A stretch of DNA of 64,000 nt from an uncultured Eubacteriales bacterium (GCA_934479825.1 CAKSOW010000003.1:66664-130663), one strand, 5' to 3'; counted from the first letter of the stretch, positions 35,381 to 45,018 are shown. Notes: a model not told the origin generated them from the letters alone. Made by a program: numbers and translations.

Positions 35381-35917
35381 ATGCATATTCTTCCTCTTGA
35401 CAGGGAAAAATACGACTATTTCGAGTTACACTATTCTTATACCACGCCCGGTCACTACAAAGCGGTCGTTTCGGATACCAAAGAGCAGATGAGTTACACG
35501 CTCACGCGCGAAAACTATGACGCACCGCGAGCCGAAGAAAACACCGACACGCTGTTTCAGGATTATTGGGAAAATCCCGAGGCGTTTGCCGCATGCGACG
35601 GCGACGGAACGGTTTTAGGATATGTGGAATTCGCTCCCGAAGAGTGGAACAACCGCTTGCGCATGACGCAATTGTTGGTTCTTCCCGAAAACCGCGGTAA
35701 GGGAGTCGGACGTTTCTTGGTGGATTTTGTGATAGCCGCAGCCAAAGAACGCGATTACCGTGTGGTGGTTTTGGAAACCCAGAATTACAATCTGCCGGCC
35801 ATTGACTTTTATCACGCCTGCGGATTCCGTTTTTGCGGCGGCAACACTTTTTTCTACTCCAACAGCGATATTGAGGACGATGAGGTCATGCTCGAAATGT
35901 CGTTCCTCGTCGATTGA
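35381..35917 (+). CDS. GNAT family N-acetyltransferase
   Basis: The ATG at 35381 (178 residues) lies 10 bp after AAAGGAG; the open frame extends far upstream without a credible start. The acetyl-CoA binding motif A is QLLVLPENRGKGVGRFLVDF (about residues 97-117) and motif B is NLPAIDFYHACGFRFCGG. The first 60 residues form a lineage-specific N-terminal part. The substrate amine (small molecule, protein or antibiotic) is not predictable. It is followed 24 bp later by the DUF554 gene. Confidence 0.87.
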   Translation: MHILPLDREKYDYFELHYSYTTPGHYKAVVSDTKEQMSYTLTRENYDAPRAEENTDTLFQDYWENPEAFAACDGDGTVLGYVEFAPEEWNNRLRMTQLLVLPENRGKGVGRFLVDFVIAAAKERDYRVVVLETQNYNLPAIDFYHACGFRFCGGNTFFYSNSDIEDDEVMLEMSFLVD

Positions 35918-35941
35918 TTTATCCGAAAGGTCGTTTCTTAT

Positions 35942-36673
35942 ATGTTTCCCGGAATCGGAACGGTCGCCAACGCGCTTGCCATTGTGGTCGGCGGCCTTAT
36001 CGGTCTTATTTTAAACAAACGCCTGAAAAAGGAATTGAGCGACGCGCTGATCATCGCTCTCGGCGCCGCCATCGTCTTTATCGGTGCGTCGGGGACGCTT
36101 GCTGGCATGTTAAACGTGTCGGAGAACGGTTCGGGTGCGCTTGAAACAAAAAATGTGATGCTTCTCATTTTTTCCCTGGTCGGCGGCACGCTCATCGGTT
36201 CGTTTCTCGGCATCAAGCAGAAAACCGAGCGCCTTGGCGCATACTTGAAAGAAAAGTCCGGCGCGAGCGGAGACACACGTTTTATCGACAGTTTTGTCTC
36301 GGCGTCGCTTACGGTGTGTATCGGTGCGATGGCGGTCATCGGCTCGATTGAGGACGGCATGAGCGGAAAACCGCAGACGCTGTTTGCTAAAGCCATTTTA
36401 GACGGACTGATCATCATGGTATTTGCGTCCGTCACCGGAAAGGGTGCGGTATTTTCTGCGCTTCCGGTCGCAGCCTTTCAAGGACTTATAACACTTGCGG
36501 CGGTGTTTTTCGCCGGATTTATTCCCGAACAGGCCATCACCAACATGTCGTTTGTCGGCTCGGTGCTTGTCTTTTGCGTGGGCGTGAATCTGATGTTCGA
36601 CAAAAAGATCAACGTCGCCGATATGCTGCCTGCCATTTTTCTCGCAATACCCTTTACCTATTTGCCGTTTTAG
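35942..36673 (+). CDS. DUF554 family membrane protein (YdfK-like)
   Basis: The 243-residue protein has about seven hydrophobic segments and begins MFPGIGTVANALAIVVGGLIG, the conserved start of the DUF554 family. Other family features are LGAAIVFIGASGTL, SVTGKGAVFSALPV and the end VADMLPAIFLAIP. Its transport or sensing function is not known. A GAAAGG site precedes the ATG. It is probably co-transcribed with the GNAT gene. Confidence 0.88.
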   Translation: MFPGIGTVANALAIVVGGLIGLILNKRLKKELSDALIIALGAAIVFIGASGTLAGMLNVSENGSGALETKNVMLLIFSLVGGTLIGSFLGIKQKTERLGAYLKEKSGASGDTRFIDSFVSASLTVCIGAMAVIGSIEDGMSGKPQTLFAKAILDGLIIMVFASVTGKGAVFSALPVAAFQGLITLAAVFFAGFIPEQAITNMSFVGSVLVFCVGVNLMFDKKINVADMLPAIFLAIPFTYLPF

Positions 36674-36732
36674 CGGCGCATTTACCGTCAATTACATACA
36701 ACCGACTATATCTGAAAGGAACAGAACCCGAT

Positions 36733-38412
36733 ATGTCTAACACAGATAATCTGCAAAAGCTTGCTTCCCTTATTTTTCCCGACGTCACCGACGCGGACAC
36801 AGTCGAATCCCTGGAAGAGCGTTTTCCCGAACGCGGTTTAAGCGAGGGCGCAAAAGTCACGCGCATCGCGCCCAGTCCCACCGGTTCCATGCACATCGGA
36901 AACCTTTACGGCGGTCTTGCCGACGAACGCATCGCGCATTCTTCTTCGCCGGACGGCGTGTTCTATCTCCGTATTGAGGACACCGACGACAAACGCGAAG
37001 TACCAGGCGCGGTTGAAAAGATCATCAAATATCTCGGTGCGTTCGGTATCGAATTTGACGAGGGCGCGTCTGCTGACGGCGATATCGGCGCTTACGGACC
37101 CTACCGTCAGCGTGCGCGCGCCAAGATCTATCACATTGTTGCAAAGAAGCTGTTGCTTGACGGCAGAGCTTATCCGTGTTTCTGCACCGAAGAAGATTTA
37201 CAGAAAGCCCATGCCGCGCAAGAGGCCGCCAAGGAAAACTTCGGTTATTACGGCAAATGGGCGATTCACCGCGATATGCCGGTCGAAGAAGCGATAGAGC
37301 GCATCGAAAACGGCGAAAGCTATGTTTTGCGTTTTCGTTCCATGGGCGATCCGGCAAAAAAGGTTGAGTTCAAGGATCAGATCAAGGGCAAGCTCTCTTT
37401 CCCGGAAAATGACCAGGATTTTGTACTTTTAAAATCCGACGGCATTCCGACCTATCACTTTGCCCATGTGGTGGACGACCATTTCATGCGCACCACCGAC
37501 GTTGTCCGCGGTGAGGAATGGCTCTCCACATTACCGTGGCATGTGGAATTGTGGCGCGCCTGCGGCTTTAAAATGCCGCGTTTCTGCCACACCGCCCAAG
37601 TTATGAAATTAGACGAAGAGACCGGCGCCAAGCGCAAGATGTCCAAGCGCAAAGACCCGGAATGCACGCTCGGTTTCTATTTTGAAAAAGGGTATCCGGC
37701 CGCCAGCGTCATCGAATACCTAATGACGCTTCTCAATTCCAACTATGAACAGTGGCGTGCGGCCAACCCTGCCGCCTCCTACAAGGATTTTCCGTTCAAA
37801 GCAAGCGCCATGGGCAATTCCGGCGCGATGTTCGACCTTGCCAAGTTCAACGACGTTTCCAAAAACGTCATCGCGCATATGTCCGCCGACGAAGTGTATG
37901 ATTTTGTTGCGGCATGGGCTAAGGAAAACGATCCCGAATTTTATGCGGTCATTTCTTCCGACCCCGACTATTTGAAACGTTTTCTCGCTATCGGACGCGG
38001 CGGCAAAAAGCCGAGAAAGGATTTCGCATGTTGGAGCGAAGTCAAGGATTTTGTTTCCTATATGTATGACGGATTATTTGAGCAGAAAGACGAATATCCG
38101 GCTCATGTGAGTGCCGACGAAAGAAAGGCTCTTTTGGAAGAATATGCCGCTCTGTATGCGCCCGGCGACGACAACAACGCATGGTTTGAGAAGATCAAGA
38201 CGCTTTCTGAGGCGCATGGCTATACGAGCGATATGAAAGCCTACAAGGCAGATCCGGACGCATTCAAGGGCAGTGTCACCGACGTCAGCAACGTCATCCG
38301 CGTAGCCGTCACCGGCCGTCAGAATTCTCCCGACCTTTGCAGCGTCATGGCCGTTCTCGGCAAAGACCGCGTCACAGAGCGCTTAAAGGCCGCGGCCGGA
38401 CAAGCAAGATAA
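36733..38412 (+). CDS. gltX: Glutamate--tRNA ligase
   Basis: The 559-residue class I synthetase starts at 36733; the upstream extension of the frame lies in DUF554. The HIGH-like motif is APSPTGSMHIGNLYGG (about residue 48) and the KMSKS-like motif is KRKMSKRKDPE (about 300). FYLRIEDTDDKREVPGA is the Glu/ATP pocket. The C-terminal helical anticodon-binding region extends from about 370. It charges tRNA-Glu; since glnS is nearby, mischarging of tRNA-Gln plus amidation may be unnecessary. Confidence 0.94.
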   Translation: MSNTDNLQKLASLIFPDVTDADTVESLEERFPERGLSEGAKVTRIAPSPTGSMHIGNLYGGLADERIAHSSSPDGVFYLRIEDTDDKREVPGAVEKIIKYLGAFGIEFDEGASADGDIGAYGPYRQRARAKIYHIVAKKLLLDGRAYPCFCTEEDLQKAHAAQEAAKENFGYYGKWAIHRDMPVEEAIERIENGESYVLRFRSMGDPAKKVEFKDQIKGKLSFPENDQDFVLLKSDGIPTYHFAHVVDDHFMRTTDVVRGEEWLSTLPWHVELWRACGFKMPRFCHTAQVMKLDEETGAKRKMSKRKDPECTLGFYFEKGYPAASVIEYLMTLLNSNYEQWRAANPAASYKDFPFKASAMGNSGAMFDLAKFNDVSKNVIAHMSADEVYDFVAAWAKENDPEFYAVISSDPDYLKRFLAIGRGGKKPRKDFACWSEVKDFVSYMYDGLFEQKDEYPAHVSADERKALLEEYAALYAPGDDNNAWFEKIKTLSEAHGYTSDMKAYKADPDAFKGSVTDVSNVIRVAVTGRQNSPDLCSVMAVLGKDRVTERLKAAAGQAR

Positions 38413-38426
38413 CGGGAGAACGCAAT

Positions 38427-40124
38427 ATGGATCATCGAACTATTACCGTTCCGGCCTCCCTTGCCGCGCGCGGTATCAATGCCACTCCCCAAGTCGTAAG
38501 CAAGTTGGACGAGCTTTCCGAAAGCGGCGGTATTTTACGCTTTGAACCGGGTACGTATCATTTTTACGAGGACGGCGCGGCCACCGGTTTTTTTGCCCCC
38601 TCCAACAACAGTTCCGGCACGAAAAAGGTCTGCTTTCCGGTTTTCGACGCCCGGAACATAACGCTGGACGGCGGAGGCAGCATCTTTGTCTTTCACGGAA
38701 AAGCCTTTCCGTTTATCGTTTCGGAGAGCGCAGACATAACACTCCGGAACTTCACCTGCGACACGGCGCTTCCGTCCGTTGCCGCCATAAAAATTACCGA
38801 AAAAAACGAAGAAGGCTTTTGCGCGGTCATCGATAAGAAAAAAAGTCCGTTCCACACCGAAAACGGTCATTTGGTATTTGAGCTTGAAAACGGCGTTCTT
38901 TCGACCGAGGCCGGAAAAGTCTCCTTACATTCGCTCGACCGAATGAACATCAAATACCTGTACGCCGGTGACTCGTCGCAGGACAGGACCGGACTCGCCG
39001 CGCCGTTTATGGACACCGACGCGTTCGACCTCGGCGATAAGATCTATTTCCGATATCGGGAGGACACCCAGATTTCGTGTCCGTTTGAGGTCGGCGAACG
39101 CGTGGTCATCAATTTGGAAGAAAAGCGCGAACGCGCGGTGTTCTTTTTTGAAAATTCCGAGCGTGTGACCGTTGAAAACGTCGTGATCCGCCGCGGCGGC
39201 GGCATGGGCGTCATCGCCCAAATGTGCACCGATATAACGGTCACGAATATGCGTACCGACAAAACAGCGCACGGCGACAGCGTAACACTGACAGCAGACG
39301 CGTTTCACTTGGTCAATTGCAGCGGCACATTTGAGCTTTCCGGCTGTGATATGAGCTCATTTTTAGACGACGCCTGCAACGTTCACGGCGTTTATACCGT
39401 GCTTGACCGCGTAAACGGCGATTGTCTGCATGTACACTTGGGACATGCGGATCAAAACTATTTCTGCCCCTATAAGGCTTGCGACCGGATCGTTTTGATT
39501 GACGACAAAACGTTGGAACCCGTTTGCGAGGCGATTGTAAAAGACGTATTTTTCACCTCCAACGACGGCATGAATCTATCGGTCGGGGTAGAGTTTCTCC
39601 ATGGAGCCGACGCGTTAAGACCCGGCTTTTTTGTGGAAAATCCGCTTCGCATGCCCGATACGCTGATTCATAACAACCGTTTTTCCGACTTTCCGCATTT
39701 CCGCCTTTCGGGTGCCGGAAAGATACGGTTTGAAAACAACGTGGTTTCCGATTGTCAGGCCGCCATTTATTTCTACGACCTTGCAGCCTATTGGTTCGAA
39801 TCGGGACGGATCCATGACGCCGTCGTAAAGCAGAACCGTTTTATCAACTGCAACGCACTCTGTGCGGATCAGGTCATCGATATCCGCGTATCCGGCTTTG
39901 ACGAACATAACGCGCCGCCCGTTCATGACCGGATCGAAATTTCGGAAAATTCCTTTGAAAAGATCCGGAAATACGCTGTGCACGCTTTCGGCGTCAAAGA
40001 GCTGGTCGTAAAAAACAATACGTTAGACGGTGCACCGCTTGACCGGACAAAAATCTCATACACAGGGAATATAAAAACAGGCGCGGAGGAATCAATATGT
40101 TTCACGGAAAATACAAGGCCGTAA
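38427..40124 (+). CDS. Right-handed beta-helix glycosidase, GH110 (alpha-1,3-galactosidase)-like
   Basis: The start at 38427 (565 residues) has GGGAGA; the frame's earlier ATG is inside gltX. The N-terminus (GGILRFEPGTYHFYEDGAA) and the following ITLDGGGSIFVFHGKAFPF and ITLRNFTCD are the beta-helix entry features shared with GH110 enzymes. Repeating helix rungs such as VTVENVVIRRGGGMGVIAQM, DACNVHGVYT and LIHNNRFSDF continue to the end. GH110 enzymes remove alpha-1,3-linked galactose, e.g. from blood group B glycans. No signal peptide is seen, so it would act in the cytoplasm on imported oligosaccharides, or the family call is too narrow. It overlaps the deacetylase gene by 28 bp. Confidence 0.7.
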   Translation: MDHRTITVPASLAARGINATPQVVSKLDELSESGGILRFEPGTYHFYEDGAATGFFAPSNNSSGTKKVCFPVFDARNITLDGGGSIFVFHGKAFPFIVSESADITLRNFTCDTALPSVAAIKITEKNEEGFCAVIDKKKSPFHTENGHLVFELENGVLSTEAGKVSLHSLDRMNIKYLYAGDSSQDRTGLAAPFMDTDAFDLGDKIYFRYREDTQISCPFEVGERVVINLEEKRERAVFFFENSERVTVENVVIRRGGGMGVIAQMCTDITVTNMRTDKTAHGDSVTLTADAFHLVNCSGTFELSGCDMSSFLDDACNVHGVYTVLDRVNGDCLHVHLGHADQNYFCPYKACDRIVLIDDKTLEPVCEAIVKDVFFTSNDGMNLSVGVEFLHGADALRPGFFVENPLRMPDTLIHNNRFSDFPHFRLSGAGKIRFENNVVSDCQAAIYFYDLAAYWFESGRIHDAVVKQNRFINCNALCADQVIDIRVSGFDEHNAPPVHDRIEISENSFEKIRKYAVHAFGVKELVVKNNTLDGAPLDRTKISYTGNIKTGAEESICFTENTRP

Positions 40125-40798
40125 CATTCAGTTATGACGACGGCGTTTCCCAGGACGTGCGCTTAATTGAACTGCTCGACAAATACAGTTTAAAGGCCAC
40201 GTTCAACCTGAATTCCGAAATGTTCGGTCAATGCTGTGACCTTACCGTCAAGGGAGAGACCGTTACGCATCATATCCTGTCCGCCCAAGAAGCACGCGGG
40301 CTTTATACCGGGCATGAGGTGGCGGTTCACACGCTCACGCACCCGAATTTAACCACACTTTCCGACCGGGAAGTGATCCGACAGGTGGAAAAAGATCGTG
40401 AAAACCTCTCGGAGCTATTCGGCTATGAGGTCTGCGGCATGGCGTATCCGTGCGGCGGCGTCAACAATGACGACCGTGTGGCGGCGTTGATTAGAGAAAA
40501 CACCGAAATCCGCTATGCGCGCACCATTACTTCCAATTACAGCTTTGACGTGCAGGAAAACTTACTTCGTTTCAATCCGACCCTTTCGCATATGGACACC
40601 GAAAAACTGTTTTCCTTAGCGGAAGAATTTCTCGCCGCACATCCTACGCGTGACCAGATTTTCTACATCTGGGGGCACAGCTACGAGTTAGACGCCGCAG
40701 ACGGTTGGGAAACGCTCGAACGGTTCTGCAAGCTCATCAGCGGCAAAGAGGACATTTTCTACGGCACAAACCGCGAAGTTTTACTTGGCGGACACTGA
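40097..40798 (+). CDS. Polysaccharide deacetylase (NodB fold), cytoplasmic
   Basis: The 233-residue protein has the NodB homology domain: FSYDDG (Asp14 base, Asp15 metal ligand), H-x3-H in VHTLTHP (His78, His82) and MAYPCGG in place of the RxxYxP region. IWGHSYEL near the end supplies the late His. It has no signal peptide or membrane segment, unlike most cell-wall deacetylases, so the substrate may be an N-acetylated mono- or oligosaccharide inside the cell. A GGAGGA site lies inside the upstream GH110-like gene, so the two are translated together and probably act on one glycan. Confidence 0.88.
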   Translation: MFHGKYKAVTFSYDDGVSQDVRLIELLDKYSLKATFNLNSEMFGQCCDLTVKGETVTHHILSAQEARGLYTGHEVAVHTLTHPNLTTLSDREVIRQVEKDRENLSELFGYEVCGMAYPCGGVNNDDRVAALIRENTEIRYARTITSNYSFDVQENLLRFNPTLSHMDTEKLFSLAEEFLAAHPTRDQIFYIWGHSYELDAADGWETLERFCKLISGKEDIFYGTNREVLLGGH

Positions 40799-40838
40799 TT
40801 TTTAAAATAACCGGCTCATCCGGCAAGGAGTGAACATT

Positions 40839-42500
40839 ATGGCAGAAGAAAACATTTCCACAAACTTTATACACGAGGTCATCGACGCGGACATTGCCGC
40901 AGGACTCACGGAACGCATTCACACGCGTTTTCCGCCCGAACCCAACGGATACCTCCATATCGGTTCGGCCAAGGCCATCTGGATCAACTATTCGACCGCC
41001 AAAAAGTATAACGGTCTTTTCAATCTGCGTTACGACGACACCAACCCCGTCAAAGAGGACGATGAGTTTGTGCGCTCAATTGAAGAAGATTTACGCTGGC
41101 TCGGCGCGATTCCGGACGGTATTTTCTACGGCTCGGACTACTTTGACAAGTGCTATGAATACGCCGTCAAGCTCATAAAAGACGGTAAAGCCTATGTCTG
41201 CGACCTGTCTGCCGACCAAATGCGCGAATACCGCGGAACGCTCACCGAACCGGGTAAAAACAGCCCTTGGCGCGACCGTTCGGTCGAAGAAAATCTCGAT
41301 TTGTTTGAACGCATGAAAAACGGCGAATTTCCGGACGGTTCCCATACGCTTCGCGCCAAGATCGATATGGCAAGCCCCAACATGAATTTGCGCGACCCGG
41401 CCATTTACCGCATTCTGCACACGCCGCACCACCGTCAGGGCAACAAATGGTGCATCTATCCGCTGTATGACTTTGCTCACCCGATCCAGGACGCGCTTGA
41501 AGGAATCACCCATTCGCTCTGCTCGATTGAATTTGAGAACCACCGTCCGTTATATGATTGGGTCGTGGACAATATCGGCTTTGAGCATAAACCCAAACAG
41601 CGCGAATTTGCCCGTCTAAACGTAACCTACACGGTCATGAGCAAACGGTATCTCCGCGCGCTCGTCGAAGAAAAGCTCGTGGACGGTTGGGATGACCCCC
41701 GTATGCCCACGCTTTGCGGCTTGCGCCGCCGCGGTTTCACGCCGGCTTCGATTTTTGACTTTGTACAGCGTTCAGGCATTTCCAAGGCTCTTTCACTGTG
41801 TGATATCAACCTGCTCGACCACTGCATCCGTGAAGAATTGAATGCGTCCGCACCGCGCCGTATGGCGGTTCTTGATCCGCTTGAAGTGGAAATTACCAAT
41901 TTCACAGAAGGGGAAACCGTTTACTTCGATGTTGTCAACAACCCCGAAGATCCGTCAGCCGGAACGCGCAAAGTGCCCTTTACCAGGCATTTGTATATTG
42001 AACGCGCCGATTTCTCGGACAATCCTCCTCCCAAGTTCCAGCGTCTGAAACCCGGCTCTGAGGCTCGTTTCATGAGTGCCTATGTCGTGAAATGCAATGA
42101 GGTCATCTATGGCGACAACGGCCATCCGGCCAAGCTTCTTTGCACGGTTGACCCGGAAACCGCAGGCTGCAATCCGCCCGACGGCAGAAAAATTAAAGGA
42201 ACGATCCATTGGGTGAGCGCCGCACATGCCAAGACAGCCGAGGTGCGCTTATACGACAGACTCTTCACGATTGAAGATACCGGCGCAATTCCGGAGGATA
42301 AATCGTTCAAGGATTATCTCAATCCGGAAAGCTTAACGGTCATGCCCAACGCCAAGCTGGAAGAAGCCCTTGGCGACGCAAAGCCGGGCGACCGTTTCCA
42401 GTTCGTGCGCATGGGATATTTCTGCGCTGACACGCGGAACGAAAATGTCTTTAACCGCATTGTAACCCTGAAAGACAGCTTTGCAAAGACCTTGAAATAA
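40839..42500 (+). CDS. glnS: Glutamine--tRNA ligase
   Basis: The ATG at 40839 (553 residues) lies 8 bp after AAGGAG. The HIGH motif is PPEPNGYLHIGSAKAI, followed by NLRYDDTNPVKEDDEFVRS. The KMSKS-equivalent is TVMSKRYLRAL (about 265). The C-terminal beta-barrel anticodon-binding domains include PPKFQRLKPGSEARF and KGTIHWVSAAHAKTAEVRLY. It attaches Gln directly to tRNA-Gln. GlnRS is scattered among Firmicutes and usually thought to be acquired by transfer; codon use here is like the neighbours. Confidence 0.95.
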   Translation: MAEENISTNFIHEVIDADIAAGLTERIHTRFPPEPNGYLHIGSAKAIWINYSTAKKYNGLFNLRYDDTNPVKEDDEFVRSIEEDLRWLGAIPDGIFYGSDYFDKCYEYAVKLIKDGKAYVCDLSADQMREYRGTLTEPGKNSPWRDRSVEENLDLFERMKNGEFPDGSHTLRAKIDMASPNMNLRDPAIYRILHTPHHRQGNKWCIYPLYDFAHPIQDALEGITHSLCSIEFENHRPLYDWVVDNIGFEHKPKQREFARLNVTYTVMSKRYLRALVEEKLVDGWDDPRMPTLCGLRRRGFTPASIFDFVQRSGISKALSLCDINLLDHCIREELNASAPRRMAVLDPLEVEITNFTEGETVYFDVVNNPEDPSAGTRKVPFTRHLYIERADFSDNPPPKFQRLKPGSEARFMSAYVVKCNEVIYGDNGHPAKLLCTVDPETAGCNPPDGRKIKGTIHWVSAAHAKTAEVRLYDRLFTIEDTGAIPEDKSFKDYLNPESLTVMPNAKLEEALGDAKPGDRFQFVRMGYFCADTRNENVFNRIVTLKDSFAKTLK

Positions 42501-42574
42501 GATTTTCTGCGGACGGCTTTCGGGTCGTCCGCTAATTCTTTACCAATACATCCCTACAACACAGGAGGAACAGC

Positions 42575-43717
42575 ATGTTATTAAAAAACATCTGCGCTGT
42601 CCGGCATGACCGCATAATGCCTTGCGATATCCGCATTCAAAACGGAAAAATTGCCGCGTTCGGTCTTGATCTTTTGCCGGAAGAAAACGAAACGATCGTC
42701 GACGGCGGCGGCGCTTACGCCTTTGCAGGCCTGATCGACAGTCATACGCACGGCGCCATGGGCAGTGTGTACTACAATCCGAACTGCGATGTCGATAAAA
42801 TTCTGGCGTTTGAAGCAAGCGAGGGCGTTACTATGGTAGCCGCAACGCTTGAAAGTGCGCCCATTGACGAAGAAATTTCGCTGGCGCGCTATCTTCTCCC
42901 CTTTTTTGCCCCCAAAAGCGGCAGAGCCAAGCTCGGCGGCATTCATTTTGAAGGTCCGTTTTTAAATCCTGCCAAAAAGGGTGCCATGAACCCGGACGGC
43001 ATGGTTGTGCCGAATGTGACGGATTTTGACCGTCTGTATGAAGCGGCAGAGGGACATATGAAGCTCATCACGGTAGCGCCCGATATGCCGGGTGCGCTCG
43101 ACGTAATAAGCCGCGCCGCGTCTCTTGGCGTTTCCGTTTCCGCCGGTCACACCATGGCAAGTGCGGAACAAATGAAAGCGGCAGTCGATGCCGGAGTGAC
43201 GCGCATGACGCACACTTTTAACGCATGCCGGAGCTTTGACCACAGAGAACCGGGCATTTTAGGTGCGGCGCTCACAGACGACCGCGTGACCTGCGAGGTG
43301 ATCTGCGATTTCGCGCATCTGCATCCGTTGACCGTTGAACTCGTCTACCGCGCCAAGGGTGCGTCGCGTTTCACGGCTATCAGCGATTCGGAATTTGCCG
43401 CCGGTCTTGCCGAAGGAAAACTAATTGGCGAGGACGGGCGTGAACGTTTTATTGACGGCGGTGTTGCCCGGCTTTCAGACGGAACGATCTGCGGCAGTGC
43501 GTCGTCGCTTGCACGCGGTTTCCGCAACCTGTGTTCGCTCGGGATTCCGCTTTGGGAGGTCAGTCGGATGTGTTCGGAGAATCCGGCCAGGGCACTCGGC
43601 ATTTTCGGCGAAACCGGAAGTTTAGATATCGGCAAAAGCGCCGATCTGTTTCTTACAGACAGGGATTTCCATGTCAAAACCGTATTTGTGGATGGCGAAA
43701 AAGTAACAAACGCATAG
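42575..43717 (+). CDS. nagA: N-acetylglucosamine-6-phosphate deacetylase
   Basis: The 380-residue amidohydrolase opens the amino-sugar pathway by removing acetate from GlcNAc-6-phosphate. It has the metal and active-site motifs DSHTHGAMG (about 56-62), HFEGPFLNPAKKGA (Glu, about 124), VSAGHTMA (about 191), MTHTFNA (about 213) and the catalytic Asp in TAISDSEFAAG (about 270). The AGGAGG site is ideal. No nagB is adjacent. With the GH110-like protein and the deacetylase upstream it suggests use of host-type or wall amino-sugar glycans. Confidence 0.94.
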   Translation: MLLKNICAVRHDRIMPCDIRIQNGKIAAFGLDLLPEENETIVDGGGAYAFAGLIDSHTHGAMGSVYYNPNCDVDKILAFEASEGVTMVAATLESAPIDEEISLARYLLPFFAPKSGRAKLGGIHFEGPFLNPAKKGAMNPDGMVVPNVTDFDRLYEAAEGHMKLITVAPDMPGALDVISRAASLGVSVSAGHTMASAEQMKAAVDAGVTRMTHTFNACRSFDHREPGILGAALTDDRVTCEVICDFAHLHPLTVELVYRAKGASRFTAISDSEFAAGLAEGKLIGEDGRERFIDGGVARLSDGTICGSASSLARGFRNLCSLGIPLWEVSRMCSENPARALGIFGETGSLDIGKSADLFLTDRDFHVKTVFVDGEKVTNA

Positions 43718-43721
43718 TATT

Positions 43722-43850
43722 TCCAAGGGCTGCTCGCCCTTGACCTCGCCCGCTTTTCTTTTAAGAAAAGTGGGACAAAAGAATTCATATTTTGCCGCCC
43801 GATGGTTTGAATCGTCAAACCATCGGGCGGTTTTGGCTTTCCCGGAAAAG
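43722..43850 (+). repeat. Short hairpin element, copy 1, downstream of nagA
   Basis: Starting five bases after the nagA stop, three hairpins follow each other: AAGGGC/GCCCTT, CGCTTTTCTT/AAGAAAAGTG, and a long terminator-like stem CCGCCCGATGGTTTGA/TCAAACCATCGGGCGG followed by TTTT. The same block, in the opposite orientation, lies downstream of the minus-strand nucleotidyltransferase gene (51350-51490). It probably ends nagA transcription. Confidence 0.8.
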
Positions 43851-43914
43851 CCCGGAAAGAGGCTCTTAGGGAAACCGTTCTTTTCTCGAAAAGTTTCCAA
43901 AAGGAACGGTTTTA

Positions 43915-44890
43915 ATGTTACTTTTTCGCTTGTACGAAAAAGTAACCCAAAAGTACACCAGAGGGTGCGCCCTCTGGACTCCGGGGAGCGGTTCAAAATT
44001 CCGAGCGGTGGGATTTTAGGTGAAATTTGAAACGTTCAGCGTATTAAGATTTTTTGCAAGAATTTATTAGTGCCGCAAATACGCACGGCCATGTTTTGAA
44101 CCGGTGCGAGACGGTAGTTTTACTGCGCAAGGATTTGTGAGTTTTTATAATTTTTATAAAAAGAAAAACTATGATTTGAGTAGACAGTAGGTTATGTGTT
44201 TCAGGGAACGGGGAGTTTGGTGAGATGTTGTTTTTGAGAGAATAGAAAGCTTTTATTTGGGAAAACGGAAAGTTGGAGACGAGAATGCAAAAAATTCAGT
44301 TTTTTTGCACACAAAAACATTTTTAATAAACCTCAAATTTTTCGCAAGCTCACATCACTTTTGTGTAAAGCTAAGCTTATTTTTATTCCAACTTTCCACC
44401 AGTCCACACCCCTTTTGCATCATGCCAAATCATGGTTTTGCTCCAACTTTTCCACTCAGCCCACACTAATTTCCCCTTTCCGCCGCAACAATATAACGTG
44501 CGTGCAGTTTCCCTTTAAAACGGCTACTTGCGGCGTCAAGCCTGCACTGCAACTTCAATTTTTCACAAAACCCAATTCTGCGTCTTATCAAAAGTTTCCC
44601 TTTCGCACCGGTTCAAAACATGGCCGTGCGTGTTTGCGGCACTGACAAACTTTTGCAAACTTTTTTAATACGCTGAATGTTTCAAGTTTCACCTGAAATT
44701 CCACCGCACGGGTTTTGAACCGTTCCCCGGGAGTCCAGAGGGCGGCGGCCCTCGGCGTGTTTTTGGTTACTTTTTGCACGCCGCAAAAAGTAACAGAAAA
44801 AACATCTCTTCCTTTACTTTTCGAGAAACGAAAAGTATGTATTATCATCCCTTAGGGAAATTTTCAGAAAAAGGAAAATTTCCCTAAGAA
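43915..44890 (-). repeat. Inverted-repeat intergenic element, copy B
   Basis: This gene-free interval between nagA and the ABC transporter holds the second copy, in opposite orientation to copies A and C. Arms carry GGTTCAAAAT (43990), GTTTTGAACC (44093), GGTTCAAAAC (44610) and GTTTTGAACC (44712), and outer hairpins GTTACTTTTTCG/CGAAAAAGTAAC (43919) and GTTACTTTTTGC/GCAAAAAGTAAC (44766). The unique middle (about 44130-44590) matches the middle of copy C when reverse-complemented, including TGCGTCTTATCAAAAGTTTC. An additional 15-bp hairpin with CTTAGGGAAATTTTC (44851-44887) ends the block. No conserved ORF is seen. Confidence 0.85.
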
Positions 44891-44940
44891 CCCCTTTACA
44901 GGCTTTGGGCATCATACAACGTGTTTTTGTCGAATGCCTC

Positions 44941-45000
44941 TTGACAAATCGCTTTTTTGGAGTATAATAGTTTCTGCGAAGTTAGTTCAATCTAACTAAC
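44941..45000 (+). promoter_or_regulatory. ABC-transporter promoter with palindromic operator
   Basis: TTGACA (44941-44946), a 16-bp spacer and TATAAT (44963-44968) are followed just downstream by AGTTAG-TTCAAT-CTAACT (44980-44997), a perfect 6-bp palindrome at the expected transcription start. The position fits a repressor of the MarR or TetR kind; none is encoded next to it. Confidence 0.75.
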
Positions 45001-45018
45001 TGCATTTCAGAAAGGCAG

